Assembly: GCF_027942865.1 (NCBI RefSeq)
Contig: NC_134509.1
Location: 27,474,197 to 27,538,196 of the forward strand
DNA: 64,000 nt
Source: Odontesthes bonariensis
Lineage: Eukaryota > Chordata > Actinopteri > Atheriniformes > Atherinopsidae
Reading direction: 5' to 3'
Both the position numbers and the translations under genes were made by a program. Positions 1 through 14,000 of the stretch are shown in pieces (position 1 is the stretch's first letter; each line of letters begins with the position of its first letter). The notes beneath the pieces were generated by a model, which searched no databases, was not told the origin of the DNA, and saw only the letters and a program-made list of their open reading frames with translations.

Positions 1-488
1 TGCAGAACGAACAAAATAAACTGTAAATGATCACAGAGAAATGCCAAAATATGAAAAGACGGATCACTTCAGAAATGCGAACTAACCGCAGAGACACAAC
101 ACAAGCAGGGGTGATTTTAGCGTTAAATGAGACCACAAAACGATGTTTAAATATTCAAATCATGTATCAGATAAAATATGAGACACAAGACTCCTGTAAA
201 GGATATTTTCTCAGTCTGAGTGAAGGACCTGGAGTGGATGTTTAATATGGCCTGTTGCTTCTAACTCTTTGATACTGTGAAATTGTTTGTTTATTTTGCG
301 ATGAAAGGTAAAGATAAATGAACCCACTCTCTATTGGTATCGACCCCAAAAATATTAATATCTGATCTGACATAAATTAACGTTTTTAGCTTCATATAAA
401 GAATATAGTTTTCTTTCCTTTCCCTTCCTCCTCTCATAATCGACATATGAGGCTTGACTGGATGATGACTGAAAAATCTGTTTTTCAG

Positions 489-1301
489 AGATGTTGGCGA
501 CTCAGGAGCAGATGAACTTGGCCCAGGTGCCTTTGGAGCAGAGGGACTACTGTGCCCATTACCTAATGAAACTTATGAAGTGTAAGAGGGACAACTGGCC
601 CAACTTCCTGGCCTGCAAGCATGAGAGACACGACTGGGACTACTGTGAACACCAGGAGTAAGTGTTAGATGGTTTAATACTCCGTTGAGGCTAGCTTTTG
701 TTATTTGTATCTATAGGATCAAGTCTTACAGAGGGGTACTTTTAGCAGATCTCCCCCTTTCTGGTTTAACCGTATGGAAGGCTGCTGTGTAGAGAGATTT
801 GCCTTCAATTATGAATACGTAGCAACGTGCAGTACTTTGAAAGGAGTTGATCTACCCTAGATGTTGTTCAGATTCAGAAATCTGATCCTAAATTTTGTGG
901 TGTGCGTCACGTTTGTCCTCAAGCCCGACAAAACTAGTCTTGCTCTCAAGCTTTCAAACACCGAACGCAGACTTCTTCAGCATATGGCATCATCCAGCTG
1001 TGTAACTGTTCAGATTACCTTTGTGAGCATTTAAAGGAAACCCCAACCTTAAGATGAACAAAACACAATCGTTAGTTTCATTGTTTCCTTTAATTTAAGT
1101 TCTTCAAATACGGAGTCGTTTTTAACTCGTAGTGGAAAATTCAAAAGCCCTCAACCTCAGATCGAACAGTTGAAGTGATCAAATATTTCTGCTCTTACGT
1201 TTCTCGCCTTCAGCTATGTGATGCGCATGAAAGAGTACGAGAGGGAGAGGAGGCTCCAGCTGAGGAAGAAGAGAATCGAAGCTCAGGCTGAAGCTGCATG
1301 A
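489..1301 (+). CDS. ndufb7: NADH:ubiquinone oxidoreductase subunit B7, last two exons (5' partial)
   Basis: Two coding exons are visible, 489-657 and 1214-1301, joined by GT/AG junctions in phase (the codon for D is split). The first exon lies before the window. The product is an accessory subunit of mitochondrial complex I on the intermembrane-space side. The sequence shows the twin CX9C motifs that define the CHCH fold, [11 protein letters not shown] followed by [11 protein letters not shown], and then the conserved [12 protein letters not shown] helix. The C-terminus is short, ending IEAQAEAA, which is shorter than I recall for the mammalian tail. The stop is TGA at 1299-1301. An ATTAAA poly(A) signal sits at 1357-1362. 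The gene converges on tecr, as expected from the conserved DNAJB1-TECR-NDUFB7 order. Identification is firm; only the missing exon 1 limits it. Confidence 0.93.
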
Positions 1302-1356
1302 TCAGGATGCGCTGATCTGATTGGGCTTCTTTGTGTATATACCTGCTCTTGTTCAC

Positions 1357-1362
1357 ATTAAA
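1357..1362 (+). terminator. ndufb7 poly(A) signal ATTAAA
   Basis: The common variant hexamer ATTAAA lies 56 bases after the ndufb7 stop and is followed by an AT-rich stretch. No AATAAA is closer. Confidence 0.55.
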
Positions 1363-1574
1363 CAAAATTGTTTAAGCTCTACCACTCAGAGTTGTTTCTA
1401 ATGCTCTGCTGACATCACCAGGATGTAAAGTTGAGATCATAAGTTTATTGTCTGTCCCCAGTTCAGGACAAGTCTGACAGATATCAGCCTTTATCAGTAA
1501 CTGCAGATGTACTGGATAAACTAAGTGGTAAATTAAAGACAAGACAAAGCAATAACAACTTTGTTTCAGTTATT

Positions 1575-1580
1575 TTTATT
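1575..1580 (-). terminator. tecr poly(A) signal
   Basis: TTTATT on the + strand reads AATAAA on the minus strand, about 470 bases after the tecr stop. This gives a 3' UTR of about 480 bases that ends some 200 bases from the convergent ndufb7 end. The UTR includes a G-rich run near 1950-1960 on the + strand. Confidence 0.5.
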
Positions 1581-2046
1581 TATTTTTTTTAATAAATTAC
1601 ATCAGACATCAACAAAATTAAATTCTACCATGATTCAGGTTTTGGAATTACAGGTATTAAAACTGTACGGCTAGATATAGACCAGGCGCTGATTCAATCC
1701 CCATAACGGTGTCGGATGATAAAAGAGGAGCCATTCAACACTGTACAATATTCACTATATAGCAGGTAGTTTCAGGGGAACGCTGCTCTGTGAGATAATG
1801 CACAAAAGCCAATTCATCTGTCAGAATAGGTTTGTTTGTCTGCAGTACAAAAAGAATTAGCACAAGTCTATTGTTACACATTTTCACTCAACACAGCAGG
1901 GTCTGGAAGCGGGAAGGGAACCATTTGGCTTGGAGGGGAAAAAAAAAAAGGGGGGGTGGGCTTAGACCCTATCAGACAGTCTAATGAATTCCAGTGAAGA
2001 TTTTGTAGACGGGGGGCATCCTCTGGGGAGCTGGCTGATAAGTCCT

Positions 2047-5000
2047 CTACAGGACGAAAGGCAGGATGGGAGAGCGGACAGGAGGGTAGTCGCGGAACTC
2101 CTTCAGGTAGCTGCGGTGCTTCCCTTTGGCCCAAACAGTCATCTGGATGAAACCCACCAAAGTGAAGAAGGCCACCGGCAGACACTGGGTCATCAGAGTG
2201 AAGCCGAACCAAGAACCCAGCTGCAGGAGGAAGAAGAGCGACTTTCAGAAACTTTTTCCCCCCCTCTTAATCAATACCTCATACCATTAGCACTAAAATA
2301 AGATTTAAAAAATTAGAAGTAAATTATACAGTATATGACTTCTTTATTCTCCAGTGATACAGTGAGTGGATTCATTTCACATGTAGACAAACTAACACAC
2401 TGGTAGGAGGTGAACATAGCGCATGTTTTTGGACACATACAGCGACTTGTGAAAGAATAGTAAAATTACTATGCAGGATTAATACTTTTGCATGGCACTG
2501 CACATTGTTACCAGCAGAGCGCAGCAGCCGTCGCAGTGTCTTGTAAGGCCACAGTACAGCTAAGATACTTCTTAAAGCACTCGTGATTTACCTACACAGT
2601 TCAAAGCTACACTGTATGTAAACTTGTTTATAACCAACGTCTTGTTCACGCAGAGAAAACTATCAGCTAAGACAATAAAAGATGTTACCTCATAGGTGTA
2701 GTTGGGACAGGAGACCAGCAGGAAGATCCAGGTGAAAGGGTTCTTGGTTGGATAGGGAATCTTTCTGGTCTTAGAGCCTGAATACAGGCAGCAAAAGAAA
2801 GAAATGTTTCTAATTAATGATTGCTTTTGGTTTTAGATTTAGGCTTGATGTCACAGATTTAAAACCAACTTTTCTGCTTGTTTACGACACAGAGGAGTGT
2901 TTGATGTCCTCAAAATCGAAAAAAAAGCTTTCAGTCTTTGTTTGAGTGATGTATGTACACACGTGACGGATGCGTTTACCTGGAGGACGGAGGTTCCGGA
3001 GAGCAACGTGGATGGAAAAGTTGCCAATCTGACAGAACTAAGGAAGACAACAATGATAACATGACACAAGTAAATCAATACTGAATGAGTGAATATGGAA
3101 CCAAAACATATTGTGACGTTTTTAACTTCTGCATATGTTTAGTAACTTATATCAACCTATTTGTGTATTAAGTTACACGTGCAATTACAGATAAAACCAA
3201 CAAGCGCAGATTAATTATGCAAACCTGGAAACCCAAGTCAATTCTACAAGAGCAAAACTTTTGCCCTGCCCTTTACGCATCCAACCAAACCCCTGGAGAT
3301 GCTCAGTTTGAGCCACCAAATGTTCATTTATTTGCAAACCAATCACAGAGACAGGAGGTCGCACCCTCTGCATCTGCAACCAAACTACACACTGTGGAAA
3401 AGGTACAACCACAGATACTGGTCAGGTGGTAATTGGTTGGCAATTAGATTAATCTGACTGCTGAATTTTCAGACTTGCAGAACTGATCTGTGATTGTAGA
3501 TTTGATAAGTATTCATATACGGTGGAAACAAGTACGAGCTAGCTATATCTTAGCTCGCATGGAGCTAAAAAGTTGTGTCAGCCTGCATCTCAAAATTCCC
3601 ATGATGTAAACCTGTCAGTGTATGAACACAATAAAAATTAAAAACTAGAAAATTTCTGAAGAAATTTTGATGGGTGCCAATCTGGTGCCCGCCCAATAAA
3701 AAAAAATGTTTTGTTTCATTGAAGTTGAGAGTCTCTTGTCACATATAAACTTTGAATGAGGTCTCTGCGATTTCGTATGGCTGAGTTATGGCAACTCCAA
3801 AATAGGGCAGCTTTTGGCATTTGAGGCAAAAGTGCCTTCTTTTTCTGTCCTTAGGACCATGAGTTTTAATCCTGATGCATATGCCTGGAACAAACCCTAT
3901 AAAGTTGAGTCTCCTGTAGCATATAAACTTTGAATGAGGTCTCTGTGATGTCGTATGGCTGAGTTATGAGGCCTCAAAAACAGGGCATTTTTTGGCATTT
4001 TTGGTTCGTTAAGTGCTTTTCAATCGATTTTCCCATTGAATTTTGGGCCTCTGTGAGGCCCAAAATTCCTAAGACAGGACTGATGAAGACAGTTATGTCA
4101 TTTTTATCAAGGTCCTGTTTAAAATACAGCTTTAATGGCATTTTCAAAATGGCCTCATTTTGTGCTTTTCAATCGATTTTCCCATTCAATTTTGCGCTTC
4201 TGCCAGTCCCTAAATGGGGGAGACATTTATGTCATTTTTATCAAGGTCCGGTGTAAAATACAGTTTTTATGCCATTTTAAATATGCTTAATGTTAAGTGC
4301 TTTTCAATGTATTTTCCCAATGCATTGTGGGTACTTGCGTAAAGGCATCTGGAAGGCCCAATATGGCTCCATCTTGGCTTTGCCCTCATAAGCAGTCTCT
4401 GGCTGTGTTCGAAACCGCCTACTTCTCCCACTAGTCATACTTTTTTAGGTTCCCGGATGTACACTCGATGCATACTAGATTCGCCGAAATGTTGAGTATT
4501 CATGAGGTTACTTGTCACACTCAAACTACCCAAGATGCAACGTAACGTGACGTTGCCCATCGCCATTTGAACGGTCAAATTCCGTTAACGGGACGAGAGC
4601 AGTCAAAACGGCATAACCGGAAGTGCGTTGCTCACTGCGGCTAGCTTTAGTACCGCCGAATTCGTGGGAACAAAATTGTAAATAGCCGGTATTTTGTCAG
4701 GTTTTCAACACGTTGGGGATCTAAACGACTACTTTCTCACCTGAAAATGTTTCAAATGTTGCTAAAGTTACATATTTACAGAGTTTATAGCTTAAGCGAA
4801 ATCAGCTTTTCAGGCCGGCTGATTTCGGCTCGGGCAGGAGTGAAGTGCACTGTGTGTAAACGCTCTGCATACTGTCTGATCGATGAGTATACCGTTCAGT
4901 GTTGCCAGATTAGGTTGAGCGATTTCCGCCCAATCACGTTCCAAAACCCGCCCACTTCAGCAAAAAAACGCCCAACAACGTTTTTCAAATGAAAACATTT

Positions 5001-8000
5001 AATATTTGAGTAAAACTTAAATTCTGAAACATATTACTCATTAACCACATGACAAGTATCATTCACAGTGTTACAAAGTTTTTTTTTTTTTTTTTTTTTT
5101 TTCATATCAGTATAATGAAGGAGGACGTCCTAAAAGTATGGATTGCACCTGTCCCGCAAGATCCGTCCAAGGCACGGTGCAAATATTGCAAAAGCGAGAT
5201 CCGGACTGTATTTGGCCTTCAATCAGTTTTTGGCAGGTGAAAACTGATTGATAACTGCAAAACGCATCCAAACATGGGAAGCAAATACTATGAAGGGCCC
5301 AGACCCGATAAAAAACAATGCAGTCACGAGGATCGTTGCAAAAGTTATCATATCTTTATTGAAAATCCACTAAAATCCCTAAATCATATTCATTACAGTC
5401 TAATTTCCAAAGACAGGGCTCTACAAAGTCATCAGATAGGCCTATACCGAGCACAGATACATGTTTATCACGTAATTCTCTTTACGTGATAAACGTCAAA
5501 CTTTCGAAGCTATAATTAGGTCTACATTATAATGCAGTTGTGTGTATCTGCATAGTATGATCGCTTAATCCAGAGAAAAGCAGACGGTTTTGCGCTACCG
5601 CTCAACGGGCTGCTGTGCGCGCTCCAGCGGCGGCAAATCAGATTCTGGCAGACAATCACTTTTTGGCACGACACCTGTACTCAACCACTATATGGCTCTG
5701 TTCAACCAGCTACGGCATATCTGCCTCCTGCTGTGTACGTAGGCCTACACTGTATGGATTGATAGGAACACAATTTGATTTGTTTATTCACTTTTAACAT
5801 TAACCTTTTTATTCACTGAATAAAATGCATAACTGTTGTGAGAACAAAAATCCCCGCCCAAACGTGTTGAAAGCAGCCCAAATTGTATTCGCCCACCGAA
5901 GGCATTTTCTGCCCGCCGGAGGCAGTCAAAAGGAGGCAGTCCGCCGGAGGCAGTCAAAAGGAGGCAGTCAAAAGGAGGCAGTCAAAAGACGCCCAATCTG
6001 GTAACACTGATGCCGTTTTCAAGTATGTAGTATGTAGAAGGCGGTTTCGAACACAGCCTCTGTCTCAGCCCAGAGCAGGCTGTTAAGCTTGTTGCTAGGA
6101 GACAGCTCTTGGCATGCGAGCAGCTCCAACTGACAGAGACTATTACCTGTTTAAAATTGAGCATTTTTGACTTTTGCCTACTTTCTCGAACAAACGGTCA
6201 CAGCTCGAAAAGTAAATGTCGTATCCGAATCATTTTTGTACCGTGAGTGCCCCAAGGGATGGCAGAAGCCAGCGGTGTAATTTTCATTCGGCTACCAAGT
6301 CGGGCTCGTTTTTAATGGCAGTTTTAAAATCATATTTAAACACTGATTTTAGGATTTTAGCCATTTATAATGGACGGAACGTCAGTTGGAGGGACACCAC
6401 TCTGCGCTCAGAGGCAATTTGTGATAAATCTGTGTGGCAGAGGTCAATGAGTGTGACATTGTGTGAAAGATGACAAAAATGCCTACGTTTTGTGATAAAA
6501 TTTTTCCAGATCGGCCAGATATTTCAGACATGAGAGAGATTTGTTTGACGAATCGATGAATGAAATTTAGAGTGGGAGGTAGTGGGAGAGACGCAGAACC
6601 CGACATTTTGGCACCCTCAAACGTAAACTGCCGTTGTGTCAAAGCGGTATAAGATATATACAAACCCTTCGATTCAGTTAAAGCCGAGAGTCTCGTGTCA
6701 CTTACAAACTTTGAGTGAGGTCTGTGCTATGCTGTATGGCTGAGTTATAAGGCCTCTGAAAATGCCATTTTCAAGCACGTTAAGGCCCAAAATGGCCTTT
6801 TTTAAAATTTTCCATGCGTTTTCCCATCCGCATTTTTCCGACATTTTCCCATTTTGCCAGAATTCCTTTTGACTAATGAGGTGCACTTTTTATGTCGGTC
6901 GGAGTATCGCTGCCAGACTAGTAGCGCGCCGAACTTTAGGGCGGAAACGGAAAAATAAGAGTCTGGCACAAGAGTAAGATGTGTGTCTAATGCCTTCAGC
7001 ATTGGCACCCATAATTAAAAAAATAGATGAAAACTACCAAAGTGAGTAGAAATAAACTTACCAAGAATATGATGAGGGCCAGTCGGATCTGTTGTTCCCC
7101 ATAGACTGCAAAAGACACGTTTTACATAATCAATGATAAAATGCTTGGCATGTTTAAGTGGAAGTTTACTGGATGAGCGTGCAGGTGCCTGCATACTCAC
7201 TAGGTGGTGTGTATAATGGGTGGTTGATGTAATAGGCCATCCATGCTGCAAAGCCCCAGTAGTAGGTACAGTTCTGAAACAGAGAGTGACAGGGACCATT
7301 CAGATCATTCAAACCTCCATGTGGCAGTAGATACTCTTTTCCCCCAAATCATTAATCAAACAGTTTTCTGTACAAATCACCTTGAAGATGTTCCGTAACG
7401 GCATCGTTCCATGAGAGAAGCGATGGACAAACAGCGTCTCCAGAAGCCTCTTAACGTAGTGGAAAGAGTGACACATACAGGCGAGACTGGAAACAAACAG
7501 ACTTATTTTAGTAATCCATTAGTTATTAATACTTTATCAATGTTTAAAAAAGGAAACAATATTGTTGCATCGATGAAAGAAGGCACCGACTAACATCTTT
7601 TTCAAAATATGTCTTCATAGGATTTAAGGGCAATTTTCATATTATTATGGAAAAACAACCTGGCTAAGAGAGTAACCCATCACTGGTTTGACTGTGTGTA
7701 CGGAGTACATTAATGGGCAGAATTTAAATGCAGAGTGGAACAGCCCATCTGGACCCCAAACAACAGACATCCACGAAACGGATGGAAACAGCTCGTCTTT
7801 GTATGATCATAAGCCACCTAAATGGACGACTGCAGCCCAGCAGACGTACTGTGTCAGTGTCTGGAGGAAGTAAACACCTGGATGAGAGAGAATTTTCTAC
7901 AATTAAATGAAGACAAAACTGAGATCATTCTGTTTGGTAACAAAGAGAAGAGGGTCAGCGTTGGTAAATATCTTGAGACTCGGGACCTTACAATCACTGA

Positions 8001-11000
8001 CCAAGTTCGTAACCTTTGAGTGTTGATAGACTCAGATCTGACTTTCAGCAGCCACATCAAAGCTGTCACCAAGGCAGCTTTTTACCATCTCAGAAACATC
8101 AACAGAATTAAAGGTTTCCTCTCCCAAAAAGACCAGGAGAAACTCATCCATGCATTCATCTCCAGTAGACTCGATTACTGTAATGCTCTTTTAACTGGAC
8201 TTCCCAAAAAGAGCATTAAACATCTGCAGCTCATCCAGAACGCTGCTGTTAGAGTTTTAACCCGGACTAAGAGATCTGAACACATCACACCAGTTTTAAA
8301 ATCTTTACACTGGCTTCCAGTCAGTCACAGAATAGATTTTAAAAGTCTGCTGATGGTTTACAAATCCCAGAACGGTTTAGGCCCAAAATACATCTTTGAT
8401 ATGTTCAGAGAATATAAACCCAGCAGAGCTCTTAGATCCAAGGACTCAGGTCAGCTGGTCCAGTCCAGAGTCCAGACTAAACATGGAGAAGCAGCATTTA
8501 GCTGTTATGCTGCAAACAAGTGCAAACTGCCAGTGGAGATTAAACCTTCACCAAATGTAGGTTCAAAACATTTCTTTTCTCATGTGTCTATGCATGAAAT
8601 CTGCATGCTATCTTTTAACTTATCTTGACTGTTGCTTGTTTTTAAATTCATTGAAATGATTTTATTTGTTTCTCTTTATATTCTTTTATGTATTTTAATG
8701 CTTCTTCCACTCCCTGCTGCAATGCTTTTATTTTATGTAAAGCACTTTGAATTGTTTGTACATGAAATGTGCTATACAAATAAATTTGATTTGATTTAAA
8801 TGTCACTAATTAAAAGATGTTATCTGCTTAATCTACATGAAAAAAGTCTTTGTTATGTGGGATTATGTGCAGGACTATTTCCTAGCTGGGTGCAGCGAGC
8901 TCCTGTAGCCGGGTAACTTTATCATTACGGTCGGGTTGCCGACCAAGTGATGAACTTTGTGTTTTCGCACACTTGCTGTAAGGCACCCTCTCAACTTCTT
9001 AGTATACAAGACTTAAATGTAAAGTTACCTTGAACCTGAAATGCTGTGAGCTGTGAGTGTCCAATGCGCATGCGTGGCCATTAATGTCTAGCAAGAAGCA
9101 AGATGTCCCTTGTTTCTTTGATCTTTATTGTTTTTCACATTTTTCCTCCTTGTAATGCAATTTATTGCAGTTTCCCCCCCTTCTTTATACAAGTGCTTTT
9201 ACCACTTCGTTTCACCCCCCCTCTACAACTTATGTCTCATCAGCAGGAGGGCAAAACCGAAGGACCAGCAAGAGCACCATCACAAATAGCCGACACTGCC
9301 TCCAAGTGGCAGCAACATGCTACAAAACGGTAGACGGGTGTTTGCAAAGCTTTACATATTGTAGCACCAGCAACACAGCAGATGGGCTTCTTACCCCAAA
9401 AGGTCTAATTAGACACGTAGGTGGTGAAATGCTCCCACTGGAAGACAAAGGACTCTCAGGTGATGGTATGTTGGAGAAACTTACTGTACAACCCAGTGTT
9501 TGCTGGTGGTGAAGTCATATTTGGACGCGTAGATGAAAGGAACCCTGAAGTAGAACATCAGGTAGATGACCAGAGGGCCGGTATATTCTGTCAGAAAAAC
9601 CTGATAACAAGAACAGAGTAAATAACAATCTTTAATGGACAAGACTTCTTTCTTTTTCTATATATTTTGACCCGGGTGATCTTTTAGAGAACTCCACCTA
9701 AACATTGTGGTTATAATGTGTGGAAAGTGTATCTAAAGCTTTTGGCTGGCAACATCAGATTGATGTCACACCACAGAAATAACAGTGAACAGAGAATGCG
9801 ACCCTTTGTTTTTGACAATATTAAGGAATAGGGATGTCAGAATTTGTGATGCAGGTCGCTGTTACATAATCCAACATAGAACCAGCCTCAAGTGGTAAAG
9901 GTTTTTGAACATTACCCATTCAGACTTGTAGCCGGTGGAACAAATTTGAGATCAAATTACTTGTTGCTGCAGAATCGGGATCAAATCTTAAATGTTGTCT
10001 TTGAGTGAGAAACTTTGCCAGCATATTTAAATGGGGATGACTGTACTGAGATAGCCCACCCCAGTGCAGTGCAAAAAGTAAAAGGCACACTGGCCTGGTT
10101 TCCATTCAGTAACAACGCACATCTGCAGGGTTCTTTGAAAGAAAAAAGAAGGGAAAAAAAAAAAAAAAAAAGAAAGCCTAAAAATAGATATTCGAACCAG
10201 ACACATTTCATAAGACTGATCTGAAGTGAATAAAACAGGCTGCGTAGTGTTACCAGAGGGTATAGGCTATGTTGCTCGTGCTACTAGCTGTCCTGACCAA
10301 AAACTAAGACTCTTACTTTGAGGTGAAAACAATAAATAAACAAATCCTGCAGCGTTTGCCTAAAGAGAAGATAGAGCTACTCTCCAGGAATTACTTTAAT
10401 CTCTGGGAATATCTGGCATGTTATATCATATCTAGGAAGTCAGGCGAGTTTGTTTGTCGACTCAGGCCAGAAACGGCCGGTGAGTCACATCATTTTGTTC
10501 TTTGCCCTCTCAGACGACATCTGAAAAGTGGTTTCTACTCCCCCTTCGAAACGGGAAAAAGCATTTCAAGAAAACAAATACTCTTTTTTGCAGACTGATG
10601 GAAGTTTCAGTCTTCACAATTTTCACAAATAAAAAATGCCTGTGTACATGTGCCCTATAGGGCCAGAACAACTTTAACTAGAACAGGTGACTTCCACTTG
10701 CACTCTCATATATTTGAGCCTGTCAGGGTTGTTGAACCTGATTCTACTCGTGTTTGGGCGCGCCTGCATTTTGTGCTCACCGTGACCCAGCTGATCTGAG
10801 CTCCCAGGTCTCTGAAGTAGAAGGTTGCTGTGGTTCCCACAGGAAGATTCTGCAGAACATCCTCATCTTTCAGCGACTTCCCCTCTGAAACACATTTATT
10901 ACTGAATCCTTAAACGTTGAATAATGAATAGACTACAGCAAAAAAAGCAGTGCTCGATTCACTTCAATTAGACTGATAGACGGTCACATTTAAGATGACA

Positions 11001-14000
11001 TACTGGGGTCAAGGCGAATGGACTGTCTGGCTGGGTACCACTGAGGATCTGAAACAGACAGATAAATAGTTTACAGTCATCTCAAAACAAGACATAAAGT
11101 CAATCTATGTGCAGTGAGAAGATTTCTTTGATCTTTAGTCACATTCATAGAGGCTACTACAGAGAGGCTGCACTCACGGCTCTTGTGAAACATAGACTTG
11201 ATCTCCCCGATTGTGGCATTTGGCTCGACCTACAAATAACACCACAGTAAGTCAGTGAAGAGACACGTCCACACACTCACACACACACAAAGGAACAAAT
11301 ATAATAACCCAATTTTCCATTCACGAAGATGACGCGTGGTAAATTTAGCTCTGCGGTGCCCACACATCCCATGGACATTGGCTGTTTAACAGCTGGTATT
11401 AGGGTTTCAAAGAGCCAAAACGCACACAACAAAAATACATATCCCTGTGATAAGCTGCCAGTAATGGCCCCAACTACTCCTCATTTAAAACACAGTGACA
11501 ACAAAACAGAAACATGAGGAGCACACAAAGGCAAAAGTGGACACACACCGTGGTTAGAGGACAGAGAAAAACCCCTGGACTAAGGTTTGGTCAGGTGATT
11601 CAAAGTTATCATTATGTTGTCAATCTTTCATTTTGGATTAAGGCAGCTTACATCCTGCATTTCTCCTTAATGCGTCTCCATTCTGGGTGAAAATGTGAAC
11701 ATGTCTGGCTCTGCCAATAAACATGCATGAACATGAACAGTATCAGGATACACGTTAGCTTTCACACATGGAGAACGTCCCTTTAATGAGTCAGCTGACC
11801 AGTTACGGATGATCTAGAAAGCAGGAAATGAGGGAGTGGAAAATGAGGATTGTTATTCATCTACATAATGTTGACAAACAACAATGTTTTTTGTCTCTAT
11901 CACAGTACTGCACAAAAGTCTGAAGCCACCCCCAAACTTTTAAATATTTTGCTTGCAAGGAGAAGAGCTGGGTGTAATCTTTTAAAGCAATCTTGGGTTA
12001 TAGATCCATTTGTTAACAAGGACTTCTTCACATATTCTTTGATGCTGGGATTGAGGCGCCTTTGTTGTGCATTGGTGTTATTTGTGAAAGTACAGATGCA
12101 GCATGGAGGGTCAAAGCTGATCTGCCTCTGTGCCTGTAAGGGACGTAGCAACAGTGAGGGCGCAGTGGAACACGCCACAGTGAAACACACCTCTCACCGG
12201 TGACGCCGTCGTCATTTAGTTGATTCAGTGAAAAACACAGCCCTGACATTTCGATTTAGGCCACCTTGATCTGAAAATAAGTGGGTGAGCCGTTTAGATT
12301 TTCAGCGGAAAAGCCTCCTCCCTCTGTATCCCCACCTTATTTAACTGTGCTGCATTCACTGTACCTGGGAAGTCAAAACTCTTTTGCTCTTGCTTTACGC
12401 TTTGTTATTAACATCGAATCTAATCATCAGTTACACAGTTCATTTAACCGGGAAAAAAAGAGCTCTACCAATACTCTGTTTAACGTTTATGATACAGACA
12501 ATGCAGTCGGACTTCTAACTGGCTTTTTTATTTATTTTTTTTTAAATCAGCGGGAAGTTAGAAACTTAAATAAATAAAACAACAATGTTTATTGAGCCGA
12601 TATGTGACAAGAGGAATTATGGTGAGAGTTCTCGATGTTGTTATTAATCAGCTGCTGTTTCTGTGTTATTTTGACTAAAGTATGTCACAGACACTTCATT
12701 CATCAAGACCTCAGGGAAGTGTGGCAGGTACAGAAAAAAAGGAAAAGATAACAAGATAGTCTGGCTGCTTAGAGACTAAATATAAAGAAATGAGGGGTGG
12801 CTCGAGACGTTTGCACCACATTGTATAGATTAAGAGAGGCTGTATGAATGCGCTTGTGTGGACTGAGTAGTTTTCTTAATTGTCATTTATTTGACTTGGC
12901 TTCTGTTCACGTCCTCCAGACAACCTCATGGTAATTTCAGCCGGATGACATCACTGAGGTCCTCTGTGACCCCACTCTTAAGGGTTAGAAAACTGAGATC
13001 ACTCTGTCTGTCCTACACACACCGACACAGGACTTGAGTTGTATTTCTAACTCAGCCTTTCAGCTCAGCTCTGTTAGCCTAATTTAGGAAACCCCCAAAG
13101 GATCCTCTGAGCAGATCCAAATCTACATCTGTCATCTTTGAAACTGCCTCTCCAGGGGTGGTAAGACAGCAGATGTTGTCACCATGGAAACTTTACTAAA
13201 CCGACAACATGGTATAATCCAGTTAGGATGGCACCTTTTACTCTGCAGTCCTGAGCAGCAGCCGTTATTAAGCCAAGTTTGCCCTGGCTGACAGCAGCAT
13301 GAAGATGGCTCATGCAACTCTATACACCAGCAGGCCTCACACTAACAACACACTAACCCCCCCTAATGCCACAGCACTAACATACAGGCCAAGAACTAAA
13401 ACTGAATTCATCTGGCACAGTAATGAGGAGGTACAAGCCAAGTGATAATGACTGTAAACATTTCTGATAAACCAACAATAGGTCTCCATCCTATCAAAAG
13501 ACCTGACTGCAAACACAACATTAAGTCCATCAGTCAATAACACACCAACCCAACTGGTGATCAACGACACTAAAACTCAACAACATATATTCTCAACTTT
13601 TAAATATCTCAAGTGAAACAAAAAGTGTCTAAAGTTGAAAGTTCTGCAAACAGTAATGATAATATGTTGGATTTAACTGCACAGAGGTCCATGGCTGGCT
13701 ATGCTCCCAACTCTGAAATACTTCATACCTAAATATATTTCTAACTAAGCACGAGTAATATCCAGGGAGAGTATGCTCAGAGTGTTCACACAGTCAGAAA
13801 ATCACTTATTCGCGGTTGGCTGGAAACGCTGGAGGCCCGATCCACTGTGATTGGCTGCATCGTTGTTTGACTAAACACCCATGCCACAACATGTAGATAG
13901 AGTCAGATCAGTTGAAGAAACACATCAAGAAAACTCCAACCTGGGCTACCTGTATTTTACTTCAGCAAACTCGCTCATTTTACACTGATTTTTGAGAAAC

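Larger units (their letters stand above)
4401..6058. mobile_element. Harbinger-like MITE, interrupted by a hAT element
   Basis: The ends are near-perfect inverted repeats, GGCTGTGTTCGAAACCGCCT at 4401-4420 and its reverse complement ending at 6058. TCT directly flanks both sides, which would fit the 3-bp target duplication of PIF/Harbinger elements. Without the insert it would be about 540 bp. The interior shows no transposase. An AGTATGTAGTATGTAG stretch next to the right end is typical of this kind of fish element as I recall it. Superfamily assignment is inference. Confidence 0.6.

Noticed and set aside
5920-5993. CRISPR-like short repeats
   Set aside because: Five 10-base units with 5-base spacers in a transposon of a vertebrate genome; a minisatellite.
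7822-8628. Two ORFs as host genes
   Set aside because: They match the LINE ORF2 C-terminus, with a stop between them and a LINE 3' UTR after.
13132-13570. Two minus-strand ORFs in the tecr intron
   Set aside because: No start context, domain, repeat match or splice support; chance frames.
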